Program-made: the position numbers and the translations under genes
Assembly (NCBI GenBank): GCA_942492735.1
Contig: OW818648.1
Span: 186,001-250,000, forward strand
Direction of reading: 5' to 3'
Length of the DNA stretch: 64,000 nt
From: Sporobacter sp942492735
Lineage (GTDB): Bacteria > Bacillota > Clostridia > Oscillospirales > Oscillospiraceae
The notes under the pieces: model-generated
What the model was told of the DNA's origin: nothing
The model's database searches: none
Seen by the model: only the letters and a program-made list of their open reading frames with translations
Shown here: one piece after another, positions 28,301-37,307 of the stretch
Numbering within the stretch: the first letter of the stretch is position 1
Layout of the letters: every line of letters begins with the position of its first letter

Positions 28301-29543
28301 TGTCAAACATGGTTTTATCGCTCCAAACTCCTTTGTTAGCACTAAAACTCTTCCCCCACCTATATATCCTGTCAAATAGTTTTGTGAAATAATGACCTTG
28401 TTTTTCAACAAATAATCCAATTCTCTTTTCAAAAAGGTTTTGATCAGTTTTTCTGATCAAACTCGCTAAAACAGTTTCAAAATTTGAATATAGATACCAT
28501 TTTTCACCACTTTGGTATCGCCCTACATATCTTATTATAGTAGAGGTCTGATCAATTCGGGCTAAATATGCGCTCAATTCGCTTTGAATGAAACCAATAA
28601 AAACGATATTTCCGTTTGCCGACTGAACAGCTTCAAATATTTGCTGCAAAGCCGAATCTCCTGCAACAGTTGGATTCGTCGCAGCATATTCAATATAACG
28701 TCCGAATTCATCAAATAATATCAAAATTCCATTGAATCGCCCCTGCTTTATACAGAGTTCCTCGTTAAGTAGATTTAGAATATCTCCAGCAGCTAACCCA
28801 TGTTCCCACTTAACCTCTGAGCCATTGAACTCTTTATAGATCGAATTTACGATACTAAATATTTCCTGATCCGATTCGAGATGCGTCAAAATATATTCTT
28901 TTTTGTTCTTATCGTCACATTTGATCTTTTTCTGGTGAAATACATTATCGTATTCTTGTCGTTTAAGCTCGTAAGTACGCTCTACAAAATGCTTTGCTGT
29001 TTCAAAGGCTTTTGTTGCTTGTTTGAGGAAACTTTCATCAACTCCATGAAGCTTTAATGACTCACGAACACACCTAAGCACCTCGTAATCCATGTTAAAA
29101 TTGTTCATGCCATTTAACACAATTACAAGGTTATTTCCTTTGGCTATATACTTCTCAGTTTTCTGCCCCGCAGTAACATCAACTGCGGAGATATTATTTA
29201 ATACGCCTTTTTGAAGTTTTGCGTTATGGCCAGAAAATAATGCGGCAAGTGTTACGGCAAGGTGAGATTTACCAGTCCCATATCCTGCTATTGTCATTAA
29301 ATAAGGATTGCCTTTTTTTAAATAAAGTCGTTCCGCTATGCAGGCGACATAACTTGCAGTGTCAATTAGTTTGTGACTCCCAGCTTCAACATCTTGGCTG
29401 GTAACACCATAATAATTCGACCCATGAAATACATAGCTATTAGCAACTGCTACCGCTTTTAGTGCGTCGTAAAACCATTCTGCCTGTACCGCACCATTAA
29501 AAAAGCTCTCGCTATTGAAGCTTATGAAATCCTTAACTCGCAT
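25332..29543 (-). CDS. Large P-loop ATPase, second SspC-like copy (C2)
   Basis: The start is ATG 29543 behind AAGGAC; a TTG two codons earlier is possible. The 1403-residue protein has Walker A AGYGTGKSH at about 86-94 and Walker B ILILFDEFGRYIE near 275-287, with an N-terminal segment (SFFNGAVQAEWFYDA) before the ATPase. The rest is helical, with coiled-coil character at about 960-1300, and a CERELLSCNDC cysteine cluster at about 1153-1163. Size, Walker style and a DUF4007 gene immediately upstream copy the B1-C1 pair at 40268-44751, so I read it as a paralogous C subunit. Similar ATPases are also called BrxC-like. Its role next to C1 is unknown. Confidence 0.7.
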   Translation of the reverse strand: MRVKDFISFNSESFFNGAVQAEWFYDALKAVAVANSYVFHGSNYYGVTSQDVEAGSHKLIDTASYVACIAERLYLKKGNPYLMTIAGYGTGKSHLAVTLAALFSGHNAKLQKGVLNNISAVDVTAGQKTEKYIAKGNNLVIVLNGMNNFNMDYEVLRCVRESLKLHGVDESFLKQATKAFETAKHFVERTYELKRQEYDNVFHQKKIKCDDKNKKEYILTHLESDQEIFSIVNSIYKEFNGSEVKWEHGLAAGDILNLLNEELCIKQGRFNGILILFDEFGRYIEYAATNPTVAGDSALQQIFEAVQSANGNIVFIGFIQSELSAYLARIDQTSTIIRYVGRYQSGEKWYLYSNFETVLASLIRKTDQNLFEKRIGLFVEKQGHYFTKLFDRIYRWGKSFSANKGVWSDKTMFDRVIAKGCYPLHPITVFMLSALSAWMQQRSTFSFTESMLNDIANMELKDNWNLYIYPVQIIDSGIYSEMINAEEKGLVNSQHTLLYQSIISKLDDRLTDDEKTILKAVLLINVCRFNFHDRADMLSAIAFCSGFSEDEINPLFQSLEENYGIIAYNESSNKVDMLAEASGQNDFKRLYNRKLFALGKFNCLDHCDEEIMTLVGLDAPVDTTFARSNSISSVEWKWDKRLIPIDNITNSYITACISEVARINSGEANRGLQIYTYCTEDQIEQISVASRCCETCQMWNYAIDILILTDAGNEFYKSIRTRTILKQFRKEEQEKFPKFYSPALRKAENEIINAFHKMSKERVFLNKYGMAKIDDRIEKYCTLRFEEIYSSAPPFSFDGFEKKLTAAIKNHYVTICSRLLDGSLTNEMSYKSLPVDTRNRITSSIQVGPASSWQIYSKNFELVEPVNDRIKAVYLEALNEIESNGTLSIWNCFGKYLKAPYGMNEYSLCLFVCYLLALKRTRLELTYDKKPIKPAEIVPILFDKGKIKFTEIYRISLSLNAADRSEDIIALYTKITNNTLVEQVEILQNDLQMIENKHELNNELSGKVAIAKMRLKDGEKLYQQLYSKIGQWSKKISESNDYSACATATQALISLTEQSGEIEEGSAYFYSDSYNEKIRELRIIATQTLDKFFDGPVNAIKCKITNWDEFRKKYTQLANEVERCGRFNDATIIRRRIEEVHTLIEEEFKYQGQEAECERELLSCNDCMSFAYDECVRHLTTLNQWSEFWKDTTRKDIRAKINGALRNIADRKLQLDTQFKALQAEINQVTSYNDLSHLVYKIKRISSLNPPEVIDFYMNRTLTEIDELGTVINEFKLETPEEIKTARMSLSKLASNPWRILQENRIEEAETLLRDKNNQWIEKYVKIDATVLSAQECIQWNERTTPLPEYLSDETLVMYKSKVLQVQGQLKNCKIQGVVLMFDQLDIEEQRQCFDSLKKRLYE

Positions 29544-29571
29544 TGTCAACCGTCCTTCAAACCCATTTATA

Positions 29572-30405
29572 TTAAACTACATTGCTGTATATATTTCCAA
29601 TAATTTCGTCAATAGAAAATGTCCTAATAATTGTCGCTGGAGAAAGTTGCCGGTTAAGATTGACGATTCCCGCTGACTCTAACTCATCCATAACAAACAT
29701 GACCTGATCATGTTCGAAAGAAAACAGTCTATCCCATCCGGTCTGATCTAAAAACTCATTCACTGCAATCTCATTTTTACCTTGAAAAAACATATTCCAT
29801 GCAGTCGCCATTGAGTAGGCGTAAACGAATAATAAGGCAGGCTTAAAATGTTGTGAAAATATTACAATTTTGTCTCCTGTTGCTTCCGACATTAAACGTA
29901 ACTGCTGGAAGCAACCTGCGCTATATGTATTTTTAACCACTGAAAATATTTTCTTACGATCCACTGTAAATCCGAACTCCGCAGCTTGTTTCTCGCTGGC
30001 ATATAGCAGCGAGAATTCCTCATCATATACTAGCGGTAACCTCTGAAATAAATACTCCCAATTCGGTGCTCCTCCCTTTTTTGCACAAAGACAGGAATGG
30101 CACAACCACTTTGTCACTGGCTCAAGTAAATACGGGTCCTGTTTAAAAACTTCTTGCCCCATTTCAGTAGCATTAAGAGAGAATGCTCCGTTTTTTTGAT
30201 CATAATGAATCAATCCCATATAGGCAGCATACTTAATATGCGGGACTACTTTCCCCTTGCTTTCACCTGTAGGTATGCCTGTTAATTCGCTGATCTCAAA
30301 CTTTGTACCAGAGTAATTTCTAGCACCAAGTTGCAATATTTCTGAGACATATTCCATCTGCGGTTGAAATGTCTCATGAAATTCAAAATCACTTTTTTTC
30401 CACAT
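29572..30405 (-). CDS. DUF4007-like protein, second SspB-like copy (B2)
   Basis: The 277-residue protein starts behind AGGAGAG, overlapping the end of the large HerA-like gene by 17 bases. It has the DUF4007 layout: FHETFQPQMEYVSE at the start, a winged-helix-like part, then FSLNATEMGQEVFKQDPYLLEP and WLCHSCLCAKK, and a C-terminal helical region. DUF4007 is the domain of SspB, the nickase of single-strand phosphorothioation. It is much diverged from the B1 copy at 43852-44751. The catalytic residues cannot be assigned by eye. Position directly before a C-type ATPase (C2) supports a second B/C unit, perhaps with another DNA specificity. Confidence 0.65.
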   Translation of the reverse strand: MWKKSDFEFHETFQPQMEYVSEILQLGARNYSGTKFEISELTGIPTGESKGKVVPHIKYAAYMGLIHYDQKNGAFSLNATEMGQEVFKQDPYLLEPVTKWLCHSCLCAKKGGAPNWEYLFQRLPLVYDEEFSLLYASEKQAAEFGFTVDRKKIFSVVKNTYSAGCFQQLRLMSEATGDKIVIFSQHFKPALLFVYAYSMATAWNMFFQGKNEIAVNEFLDQTGWDRLFSFEHDQVMFVMDELESAGIVNLNRQLSPATIIRTFSIDEIIGNIYSNVV

Positions 30406-33400
30406 TATTCAATCTCTCCTGCAAGCTTGTCACCTTGATTGCTCTAGGCTCATATTTCATCCATTTTTCATGTCGCACCATACTACCACAGGTTACACAT
30501 TCTCCTTTTTTTAACTTCTTAAGTTTTTCAGCCCAGTCCTTTGCGTTCTGGTTATTAATATCAATATTCTTTGCTACTGTCATAACGCCATCATCAGGCG
30601 GGCAAAAGTAGAGTTTTTGGCCAGCCTGCTGCAATCGCTGAATTTCATCATCACTCAATTGAGGTTTCATGAACTGAGTTGCATACCATCCGGATATGCC
30701 AAACTTTCGGCCCTCGGTTAATATTTTCGCACTTGGAGAATCAATGGCATGGCTTAAATTCTGTGCTTCATCCATAACGAGAACTATTGGCTTGCTTTCA
30801 TCACCATTTTTCTCGCAGAATCCCCAGATATCCCACAACATTAATTCAGTTAGTAGCATCTGTGTATCCCTATCATAGCCAGCAAGTTGCATCACATAAA
30901 CGACACTTTCGCCATCACGGATATCTTTCCAACTAAATAATTCATTTGAGTTAAACGGATCAATATCCAAAAAAGGACGTATTTTACTCAACACAGTCTT
31001 CGAATAACTTGAATCCTGTTCTTCCAAAGCCTCAGCCATTGCAACAAAGGTCATATTGTCACCATATGTTTTTACTTTGTCATAAATCGCTGCATATATA
31101 GCGCTTTTCTGTTGTGACCCAAATTTATACACCGTTGTAAAGATATTAGCAATTCTACTTGCTATATCAGTGTTAGTTTCTGGGATAAACATATCCTCAT
31201 CTATCTGCGTCTCATGTCGAACGAAAGGATTAATAGGTATCGCATCCCGCTTGATTATGCGCTGCACAACCTTTTTACCCAGACTGCTCTTAAATAATGG
31301 ATCAAGCTTACTATTCGCGAACCCACCGGTATAATCAAAAACAATTGCTGACACATCCTGCAGAACTAATTCCATAAGCATAGCCTGAATGCAGTAAGTC
31401 TTACCACACCCCGAGTTACCGTTAATCAGTAAATGCCTATTATTGAGTTCCTTATTGCCAAACTCCCAGAAATAGTTTTCCGTTAACTTCAGATCCGAAC
31501 CGATCAGTATTCTGACATTTGAAAGAGGCTTTTTTGTATTAATGTCATAGCTCTCTCCAGAATTGCCTTTTTTGCCTTCAATTTTTCCGCTTACATTACC
31601 CGTTTTATCATCCCCTCCAACTCCAACATTATCTTCTGTTATAGGATTATTCTGAGTGATCTGTGTAAGGTCTGAAGCGTCATGGGTTTCCACATTCACT
31701 TCCGGCCCCCCGTTATTGGTTATCTCAAATTTACTTACAATTTCTTTATTACCATTTTTTTTAGAGTCAATTATCTCTTCCTCTTTAATTACTATATCAT
31801 CAAGGTCAGTAATTTCGCCTTCATAAACCTCAATGTTCTCGTATTCAAAGGTTTGATTTCTGCTTTCTACAGGTAGCAACATCTTTTGAATATACTGCTG
31901 TCCTCCGAAATGGTAAGTAATCTCAGAAATCGCAGTTGCAGAATCATTTGATAACGGAAGTATTTCCTGTTGTTCCCCAGCACCATCGTTATCCAACCAA
32001 TAGGCATAAATATCTCCTGACCATTCAATCTCAAATCTACCATCTAGAATATGATGCAACTTATCTCTTATTATTTCAAAGTTTGAATCATTTTCATTTA
32101 TATTCAGCGGGGAAAAGATTAATGCTCGATAAAGCTGATGGAACCAATATCGATAGGTTATGGAGCGATTTGTGGGATACCAATAACTACTTAAACAAGA
32201 TATCCCTCTCGCGATTTGTTCCTGTGCATGGTTAACTTTTGCTTCTGTCTCAAATCCCATCTTGCATTCAACGAGTTTCAGACGTATTTTCAAGACCTTA
32301 TTTTCATCAAGATTTTCAGGATTATGCTCAACCTCAATTAGCATAAAATCAGGGCGGTATTTTGAAGCCTGGCCATTTTCCGAATCATAAGAATTGTCAA
32401 ACCAATGCATATGATTATCCAAATTTATCAATTGCCGTATAATAAATTTATCATTGGGCTCATTTATCTTCAACGCCTGCAAAGTTAAGACGTAGGCTAA
32501 ATAATTGTGAATCTCATAATCATACGGATTGAGAGCCTTGAGCATACGACTACCATCTAGATTGGTTGCTATATCTACGCAGAAATTAGCCGCCTGCTGG
32601 AGCCTAAGATCACTCCATTTTGTGAAGCGATCCTTAATACGTCTCTTCAGTAAATTCTTAATATCAACAAGTATGGTATCCTTAGCAGAAACTGTTACAT
32701 TAAGTTCGCCGTATTGGCCTTCGCCTGTTGTAAAACCAATAATCTTTTTATTAGCAGCTTGTAATATGTCTCTATCAACAGCCTTATCTACGCACACTAC
32801 CCAATGACATACATCATGTGCCACGTCAACGATCATATGCTTGATCTCTTTCATCTCCAGCACGCGCATTGTTCTGTAAAGTCCATCAGTATCATAAGGA
32901 TGCCCGACCTTATGAATAGCCTGCGCATGTGCTTTTGATGCTTGAAACTGTAATTGGGATACATTAATTATTCTGGCCGTCCCGTGTTCTTTTGTAATCG
33001 TATCAGGTTCAAACGTCATTGGGAATCGGGTGGTTTCCATGTCGTTGAGTTCAACATCAGTCATTGCCTTTTGGAATTTCACATCGCAAGGCTCGAGGAT
33101 ATTATATAAAAAGCATAAGTCCTGTCCACAAAGCAGGTCCTCCCAAACCCCTTTCTTATTTAGTGATGAAGAAGTGGCATACTTCAAAAAGGTATTTACT
33201 CTAACCGTATTTTCGTCACCAAAATAATCATCAAGCCACTGCCTTAAATAGCTGGCTGAGTTTTTTTTCTGATCTAAACAAATAAGAGTAATATTTATTA
33301 CCGTAGTTCTATGTGCCTTTTCAATCGATTTGGTTACAGCGCGCACCGCGGCAACAATATGTTGCATACAAGGCGGATCAACAAAGCAGACATTAATCCC

Positions 33401-35731
33401 ATCATATCGTGCAGGGAAGGTTTCAAGATAATCTTTGACATTGCGTTCAATAATACGGGCTTCAGGTGTGGATTTTGAAGCAGCGTCGTCACTGTCTTCA
33501 TCTGTTATTAAATTACTGATAATATCATTAGATATTATGCTTTCACTGGTTTGGCTGTCAAAATAAATTCCCCAACAGCTCCAAACTGTACTACAAGACA
33601 AATACTTACTATTCTTAGACAAAAGAGCATCGGGACCTTGTGTAATTTCGCAAAGTTGTGAATAGTTATCTATTCTTTCTCCTGCAGAAACGGATTGATT
33701 ATTTCCACTTATAATACTTTTGATCGTTTCACAAAAACCATGGCGCATAAATACCAATTGTGAATCGATTTTCTCAAGCATAAGAGGATGATATACCGGG
33801 ACTATACATTCTTTTAGTTCCATAGATGATAATATTTTGTTATTTCCAGTAATTAAAAACAAGTCTAACAAGAGATAAAGATATTGATTTTGTACACCTG
33901 ACAATTTCGGCAGTTCTGTGAGAATATTGTTCATTAACTGCTCGTATTTGACTATTGTAATACGCATTTTTTCTAAAGAGTGCAACACACCATGATCAAC
34001 GAGATCAGTCGCCCAGTCCTGGAAAACACTTGCTAAAATATTATATTCCGGCCATAAGGACGTATTTTCAAATCTTTTCAAATGAGCATTAAACGTTGCA
34101 TGATCTATAACGTTTGTCTGGATACGATCTAATTTGTCAAAGAACTCATCTTCACTTTCACAGTACAAATATTCTCCAATATTGTCGCAAGTCAAAATAT
34201 TGGGTATTGAAAAATGACCGTTCTCCTCATCAAAACAGTTCCTGAGAAGTGCAAAAGAGTTCTTCCATGCTGAGCTTGGAGAAAAACTCCATTTAAATTT
34301 CAACGCATCCCCTTTGGGTTTATCAGGGCAGTATAATGTAAAATCAATACTACATGGATCACCCCATTTCTCTGTTACTATTACGTTATGAATATTAACA
34401 TCCATAAAATCTAGTGAAAAAGGGTCCTCTTCATTTTCATATACAATGCTAATCCCCTCAGAGATAGCACCCTCATTAAGAAATCGCAATAATCCGTCCA
34501 GATAAGTACAGATATTGCGAAATGAATATTCTACCGTATCACTAAAATCATCTGTATCATTGCTCTTTGAACAGTTTGACAACCGGAGTCTGTCTAAAGA
34601 AATAATTACCTGCTCTGGAGCACACTTATAAGACGCATAATGTGTTTCAATCTGCTTTGCAATCATTTTCGAATATGCTTCCAATGGTGAGCCTGAAATA
34701 TTTATTGTTGTATTGGAATTAACTGACGTTGCGATATGGATTATATTATCAATGATTCCATAATCCGCGTTTAAAAATGTAGGTCTAAGTACAGATAAAT
34801 TTTTACCAGAAAGATAGTCTAAAAGCTTTTCACAAAATTCATCATATGAATTAAAAACAGATTGACCGCAGGTGAATTGTTCCTGTAGTTCAACGCCTTC
34901 GCTTTCTAAAGCTTCTGCATATTTATCCAATTTTTTCCGCACTTTGGCAATTGAGTATTTTCGTAAATACTCATCAGATCGGCAAAAGAAGCTATATGAA
35001 TCATTAATAATTTGTGCTGATTTTAAAGTTCCTGCGCTCATACTGGATACTCTTGGAATACCGCGCGCAACTATACTAGGAAACCCCCATTGTTCACGCA
35101 ATTCAGTAAATATATATTCAACAATGTCGTCAACCGTGGTTAAGGAATAATGGCTAAGATTATCTATATAGTTACTCAATTTTTCCAGGTCAACATTACG
35201 TTCGTAGAAAATATTTCTAAAGATCGCATGCATTACATTTATATTTTTCCGCGGCAATCCAATATTGTCGAACAAATCGACAAACCATTTACTATAGTCC
35301 TTTGATAAATCGTCTATTAATTCCTCAGGTGATACTTGAAAAAAATCTTCTAATCCGCCCTTATCTGGCGCAAGTTCTGTTCCCATTAATAAAACTAAAA
35401 CATTGTTCCCTGAAGCAGTATACTCTGTTGCCTGATTTCTCCACTTAGTAATAGCGCCGCTTTCATCAATATAGTCATTCTCGAAGCCTAGAAAATTAAG
35501 TGCTGATTCCCAATCAGGACGATGACCATTATCAACTTCGGCTTTAAAGTACATGTATTTTTCTTTTGTTAACTTGGCAATAAACTGCAGTTGAGGTGAT
35601 TGTGACAGTTCTTTGCAAGCGCCCTTAAGTATTCTGGGATCATCAATACTTTCAAGACGGATAAGATTTGTCTTTCCATTCTTGCGCTGTTTATTAATCA
35701 GACTAACAATAGCTTTGGTTAACTGCTTCAC
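30389..35731 (-). CDS. DptH/SspH-like protein with C-terminal HerA-type ATPase
   Basis: The 1780-residue product starts at GTG 35731 behind GGAGG, one base after the stop of the preceding gene. The first 1350 residues are largely helical with no motif I can name. A region near 1095-1200 looks like a nuclease or recognition fold (YRPDFMLIEVEHN, then LKIRLKLVECKMG, a D...E-x-K pattern with ECK at the end). An acidic Asn-rich linker (about 1320-1420) leads to a HerA/FtsK-like ATPase: Walker A NGNSGCGKT (about 1438-1446) and Walker B VLVMDEAQNLSHA (about 1646-1658). This architecture matches DptH of phosphorothioation-dependent restriction. It follows F- and G-like genes in the same order as dptFGH. 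The ECK nuclease reading is tentative. Confidence 0.8.
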   Translation of the reverse strand: MKQLTKAIVSLINKQRKNGKTNLIRLESIDDPRILKGACKELSQSPQLQFIAKLTKEKYMYFKAEVDNGHRPDWESALNFLGFENDYIDESGAITKWRNQATEYTASGNNVLVLLMGTELAPDKGGLEDFFQVSPEELIDDLSKDYSKWFVDLFDNIGLPRKNINVMHAIFRNIFYERNVDLEKLSNYIDNLSHYSLTTVDDIVEYIFTELREQWGFPSIVARGIPRVSSMSAGTLKSAQIINDSYSFFCRSDEYLRKYSIAKVRKKLDKYAEALESEGVELQEQFTCGQSVFNSYDEFCEKLLDYLSGKNLSVLRPTFLNADYGIIDNIIHIATSVNSNTTINISGSPLEAYSKMIAKQIETHYASYKCAPEQVIISLDRLRLSNCSKSNDTDDFSDTVEYSFRNICTYLDGLLRFLNEGAISEGISIVYENEEDPFSLDFMDVNIHNVIVTEKWGDPCSIDFTLYCPDKPKGDALKFKWSFSPSSAWKNSFALLRNCFDEENGHFSIPNILTCDNIGEYLYCESEDEFFDKLDRIQTNVIDHATFNAHLKRFENTSLWPEYNILASVFQDWATDLVDHGVLHSLEKMRITIVKYEQLMNNILTELPKLSGVQNQYLYLLLDLFLITGNNKILSSMELKECIVPVYHPLMLEKIDSQLVFMRHGFCETIKSIISGNNQSVSAGERIDNYSQLCEITQGPDALLSKNSKYLSCSTVWSCWGIYFDSQTSESIISNDIISNLITDEDSDDAASKSTPEARIIERNVKDYLETFPARYDGINVCFVDPPCMQHIVAAVRAVTKSIEKAHRTTVINITLICLDQKKNSASYLRQWLDDYFGDENTVRVNTFLKYATSSSLNKKGVWEDLLCGQDLCFLYNILEPCDVKFQKAMTDVELNDMETTRFPMTFEPDTITKEHGTARIINVSQLQFQASKAHAQAIHKVGHPYDTDGLYRTMRVLEMKEIKHMIVDVAHDVCHWVVCVDKAVDRDILQAANKKIIGFTTGEGQYGELNVTVSAKDTILVDIKNLLKRRIKDRFTKWSDLRLQQAANFCVDIATNLDGSRMLKALNPYDYEIHNYLAYVLTLQALKINEPNDKFIIRQLINLDNHMHWFDNSYDSENGQASKYRPDFMLIEVEHNPENLDENKVLKIRLKLVECKMGFETEAKVNHAQEQIARGISCLSSYWYPTNRSITYRYWFHQLYRALIFSPLNINENDSNFEIIRDKLHHILDGRFEIEWSGDIYAYWLDNDGAGEQQEILPLSNDSATAISEITYHFGGQQYIQKMLLPVESRNQTFEYENIEVYEGEITDLDDIVIKEEEIIDSKKNGNKEIVSKFEITNNGGPEVNVETHDASDLTQITQNNPITEDNVGVGGDDKTGNVSGKIEGKKGNSGESYDINTKKPLSNVRILIGSDLKLTENYFWEFGNKELNNRHLLINGNSGCGKTYCIQAMLMELVLQDVSAIVFDYTGGFANSKLDPLFKSSLGKKVVQRIIKRDAIPINPFVRHETQIDEDMFIPETNTDIASRIANIFTTVYKFGSQQKSAIYAAIYDKVKTYGDNMTFVAMAEALEEQDSSYSKTVLSKIRPFLDIDPFNSNELFSWKDIRDGESVVYVMQLAGYDRDTQMLLTELMLWDIWGFCEKNGDESKPIVLVMDEAQNLSHAIDSPSAKILTEGRKFGISGWYATQFMKPQLSDDEIQRLQQAGQKLYFCPPDDGVMTVAKNIDINNQNAKDWAEKLKKLKKGECVTCGSMVRHEKWMKYEPRAIKVTSLQERLNNVEKK

Positions 35732-37297
35732 TTAATCTGCCTCCAATTTATAGGGGTTTTCTACTATTGATGTTGCATCAGACAAATCTCGGAGGAAACC
35801 GCATTGCTTCATTTTCTGTGAGAATGCTACTTTATTACTATCAAAGAAAGACAAATTATTAACAGCAGAAAAAATGCCCTTATTTATTTGCTCCTGATAA
35901 TGCTCTCTCGTGATTACTATACCATAATGGGCATATAGCAAATCTAAAAAGGCATCTAGTGTCATCTTTCCTTCAGGAGGGATCAAGGACAATACGAGGA
36001 ACTTGATTGCTACCTCAGATAGCGTGAATCTTGTCCCTCTTCCTTTAATAGGTATTATGACGCCCAATTGCTTTCCTAGTTTGCGAAAGAGCGTTATAGA
36101 ATCTTTCTTTGCATCTCTAATTATTTCATTCTCACTCTTTGCTTTCTTTTTCCCATTGGTTAATTGATCCTGATAAAAATAGTAACCGCTATATAGATAA
36201 TTGTTGATAACCTCTTCACAGCTTGAGAAACATGCTGAAGCCATTTTTCGCATTTCAGTATTCGGCTGATGTGGATCACTCATATCCATAACCCATAATG
36301 CTTTATACCCTTGCAACGAGAACGCAACACCATACATCGCTCGAAGCATCTGAAGAATAATTCCATTTGCTAGCACCTCTATTTTTTCAAATGGATGGAT
36401 GCTACTATTCAAGAAATTATTCATTTCATTAACGGCCAGGCAGCCAAAACTCATATACTCTGAAGGTATTGCCCCTAAATTCTTTACAACTGGCTGTGTG
36501 TTTTCATTAATGTCAAGATATTTGTTCCAAATATTCTCGACGAACTTACATATTGTACTGAACTGAGGAAATCTTTCTAATAGCTTCTTGATATTTTCGG
36601 AGATTCTTCTGTTTTTTTCCGGATCTTCTTGAAGTGCCTGTAGCAAATGAAGGTAGTATACTTCACCTCCACGGCACATATATGTATACTTATGAAAATC
36701 AAATGACGAGTCAATCTTTTCAGAGTTAACATCCAAGCTTAAATTCGCTCTCAGCCCCTTAACGCCCATTCCTTCAGGTGCTATTGCCTCGGGGCATATC
36801 GGAAGCATGTTCTGATCGAACCATGAGCGAGATTGGCTAACAGAGTTAAATCCATACATTAGGTGCTGTATCAAATGTATGTATAACAACTTAGAGTCCT
36901 CATCTTCTGAGTCTATTGAGTTTTTCAATTGATTAATACACTCATCATAAGCTTCGTAGTCGATCTTTGCTTTACCGTCAATTTTACTGTTGGGAAAGAA
37001 GATGAATCGTTTAAGACCCATTCTGGTCGTTGGAAAATAGCGCATACCTCCATCATTGATATTTTCATCAATTGGAAAGTAGTCGTCAGATTTTACCTCT
37101 GTGGAAACTGTTTCTTTGCGAGATATTGCAACCTGTAAGAATTCGATTAAGTATTCATAAAGCGTCTGTCTTTCTTTGATTCTATGTCCAAACATAAGAC
37201 TTTGAAGAGCGTATCCCTTCGTCTCATCTTTTGATCCATCAAAAAGAGATGCATTCAGTGGAACAATGTATCTGGGGTATAATTCTTTCATAATCAC
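35732..37297 (-). CDS. DptG/SspG-like protein
   Basis: The 521-residue soluble protein sits exactly where DptG sits in dptFGH loci, between the F-like ATPase and the H-like ATPase. It has no motif I can name. The length is at the long end for this family. The start at GTG 37297 follows AAGGTGA; ATG 37291 is an alternative. The N-terminus (YIVPLNASLFDGSKD) and the internal AISRKE and SRSWFDQNML stretches are the parts I would use in a profile search. In known systems G is needed together with F and H for restriction. The identity is inferred mainly from gene order and size. Confidence 0.6.
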   Translation of the reverse strand: MIMKELYPRYIVPLNASLFDGSKDETKGYALQSLMFGHRIKERQTLYEYLIEFLQVAISRKETVSTEVKSDDYFPIDENINDGGMRYFPTTRMGLKRFIFFPNSKIDGKAKIDYEAYDECINQLKNSIDSEDEDSKLLYIHLIQHLMYGFNSVSQSRSWFDQNMLPICPEAIAPEGMGVKGLRANLSLDVNSEKIDSSFDFHKYTYMCRGGEVYYLHLLQALQEDPEKNRRISENIKKLLERFPQFSTICKFVENIWNKYLDINENTQPVVKNLGAIPSEYMSFGCLAVNEMNNFLNSSIHPFEKIEVLANGIILQMLRAMYGVAFSLQGYKALWVMDMSDPHQPNTEMRKMASACFSSCEEVINNYLYSGYYFYQDQLTNGKKKAKSENEIIRDAKKDSITLFRKLGKQLGVIIPIKGRGTRFTLSEVAIKFLVLSLIPPEGKMTLDAFLDLLYAHYGIVITREHYQEQINKGIFSAVNNLSFFDSNKVAFSQKMKQCGFLRDLSDATSIVENPYKLEAD

Positions 37298-37307
37298 TTA
37301 TATCACC